Of a DNA stretch of 16,386 bases, positions 15,286 to 16,386 are shown in pieces. Each line of letters opens with the position of its first letter. The stretch's first letter is position 1. The stretch lies in assembly GCA_021846725.1 (NCBI GenBank), contig JAJZWK010000026.1:1-16386 (forward strand). The letters run 5' to 3'. The position numbers were made by a program, and so were the translations under genes. Below the pieces are notes generated by a model. It saw only the letters and a program-made list of their open reading frames with translations. It searched no databases and was not told the origin of the DNA. The DNA is from Actinomycetes bacterium. GTDB taxonomy: Bacteria > Actinomycetota > Acidimicrobiia > Acidimicrobiales > JAMCPL01.

Positions 15286-16386
15286 TCAGATAGGAAGCAA
15301 GCGGATAATACTTCTAAGCTTCGCCTCTATCTCCAGTACCTCATCGTCCACATCAGAGGATTCCACAATTCCTGCCCCAGCCTGAATACTCACCTCATCG
15401 TCCTCAACTATAGCAGTCCTTATATTCAATACATTGAACCCATCACCATTGCCCGCCAGCCACCCTGTTATACCCGCATATCGATTACGTGGCTCTCCTT
15501 CCAGTTCGGCTATCTTCTTCATGGCAATCTCACGAGGTACCCCTGCTACGGCTGGGGTAGGATGCAGGTCGTCCAGTAATTTCAGCGTAGTATTAGGTCC
15601 ATTCAAATCTTCACGCAGTGCTCCAGTGATGGCAGTCTTAAGATGCATTACCGAAGCCAGCCTGATTATTCCAGGTTGGCTGGAATAATCAACAGATTCA
15701 CAGTACCTATCGAGAACAGATGCAATTTCATCGACCGTTATACTATGCTCCAGGCGGTTTTTTGGAGACTCCATCAGTAACTTGTTGAGATATTCGCTGC
15801 TACCTACCAACTGATTACGTAACCTCTCAGCGTATTCAATGTCTTTGGGTATCATCTGGGGAGAGAGAGTACCTGCAAGAGGAGAAGAGGTTATTATGTC
15901 CCCACTCCGAGAAAGAATGAGTTCCGGAGTCGCTCCAATCATGTATACACTACTCCCCGAGCGGCGAGTTGAGAGTGCTTCACCGTTACTCATATCAGTA
16001 TCGTCCGGTTTACTTTGGCTGACATCTCCCTTATAGTCCTCGGCAGCAGATGCCAGTAACCAGCAATCCGGTTCGTTCGCCTTCATGTAAAAGAGAGTAT
16101 CAAGAAGGGTAAGAGACTTGGGGAGTGTAAGAGTCTCTCTCCACGAGATTACCACTTTTTCAAGCTCACTACTCTTGATGGTATCTATGGCATTGCTTAT
16201 CATCTCTTTTAGGGCAGCACGACCATGTAACTCAATCGTATTTGCAGTATCCAAGTGGACACTGGAACTACCCGACCTGCCAGCATCCTTGACAATATAT
16301 TTAGTAAACGGCCCATCCTGCGGCCCAGTAGACGACCCATCCGCCGGCTCAGTAGACGACCCAGCATCTGACCGATCCTGCGACCC
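15286..16386 (-). CDS. menF: Isochorismate synthase, chorismate-binding family (5' truncated by window edge)
   Basis: The frame is open to the right edge without a stop, so the in-frame TTG at 16254 is not the true start and the N-terminus lies outside; 366 residues are visible. The enzyme converts chorismate to isochorismate for menaquinone or siderophore synthesis. Family motifs, numbered in the visible fragment: KVV with the likely catalytic lysine K77, GATPEL with E155, SSPLAGT, NRLEH with metal-ligand-type E213, LHPTPAVAGVPRE near 274, and QAGAGIV near 335. LHPTPAVAGVP fits isochorismate synthases (MenF/EntC/DhbC) better than anthranilate or aminodeoxychorismate synthases. An Asp/Ser/Gly-rich insert of about 28 residues separates K77 from E155 compared with EntC as I recall it. 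A repetitive Gly/Ser/Thr stretch occupies visible residues 9-26. It is the first visible gene of the minus-strand operon. menF rather than entC/dhbC is inferred from the lack of siderophore genes. Confidence 0.88.
   Translation of the reverse strand, partial: GSQDRSDAGSSTEPADGSSTGPQDGPFTKYIVKDAGRSGSSSVHLDTANTIELHGRAALKEMISNAIDTIKSSELEKVVISWRETLTLPKSLTLLDTLFYMKANEPDCWLLASAAEDYKGDVSQSKPDDTDMSNGEALSTRRSGSSVYMIGATPELILSRSGDIITSSPLAGTLSPQMIPKDIEYAERLRNQLVGSSEYLNKLLMESPKNRLEHSITVDEIASVLDRYCESVDYSSQPGIIRLASVMHLKTAITGALREDLNGPNTTLKLLDDLHPTPAVAGVPREIAMKKIAELEGEPRNRYAGITGWLAGNGDGFNVLNIRTAIVEDDEVSIQAGAGIVESSDVDDEVLEIEAKLRSIIRLLPI
16326..16373. repeat. 24-bp imperfect tandem repeat within the isochorismate synthase gene
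   Basis: CAGTAGACGACCCA recurs at 16326-16339 and 16350-16363, a 24-bp period that preserves the reading frame. On the minus strand it encodes GSSTEPAD followed by GSSTGPQD. Related partial units flank it on both sides. The peptide is hydrophilic and probably a disordered linker ahead of the chorismate-binding domain. Confidence 0.75.

Overview
The window reads as a chromosomal segment of a bacterium of moderate GC content. The MiaB and MiaA proteins look actinobacterial to me, perhaps closest to Acidimicrobiia. This placement is from memory of the families, not from a search. ATA, CTA, GTA and AGG codons are common throughout, and the genes share a similar style, so nothing looks recently imported.

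Layout. (1) Positions 2-2188 (+) hold the 3' part of a GAF-GAF-GGDEF-EAL cyclic-di-GMP protein, cut by the left edge. It overlaps by 35 nt a KimA/YdaO-type potassium transporter gene (2154-4013). (2) Positions 4014-4404 are a gene-free, repeat-rich spacer with two near-exact repeat families and a pair of TTCGCGAT boxes. It leads into (3) positions 4405-11891 (+), a tight cluster of four different FAD-dependent phytoene-desaturase-like (CrtI/PYROXD2 superfamily) oxidoreductases. A small unrecognised protein with a Thr/Ser/Asp-rich tail sits in the middle. Stops and starts overlap by 4, 1 and 4 nt, so translation is probably coupled. The order is type I, type II, small protein, type I, type II, which suggests an ancestral two-gene unit was duplicated. 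No carotenoid synthesis gene (phytoene synthase, GGPP synthase) lies in the window, so the substrate is unknown. This cluster is the best candidate for an undescribed system. (4) Convergent on the minus strand, read from right to left, are a chorismate-binding isochorismate synthase cut by the right edge, miaB, miaA and a conserved small protein of unknown function. miaA and miaB act together to make 2-methylthio-N6-isopentenyladenosine at tRNA position 37.

Two themes run through the window. Several proteins carry hydrophilic low-complexity inserts or tails: the GAF region, the cluster's small protein, the gene after miaA, and isochorismate synthase twice. The gaps contain degenerate direct repeats with periods divisible by three (75 bp after kimA, 72 bp after miaA). 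No tRNA, rRNA, insertion sequence or CRISPR array was seen.
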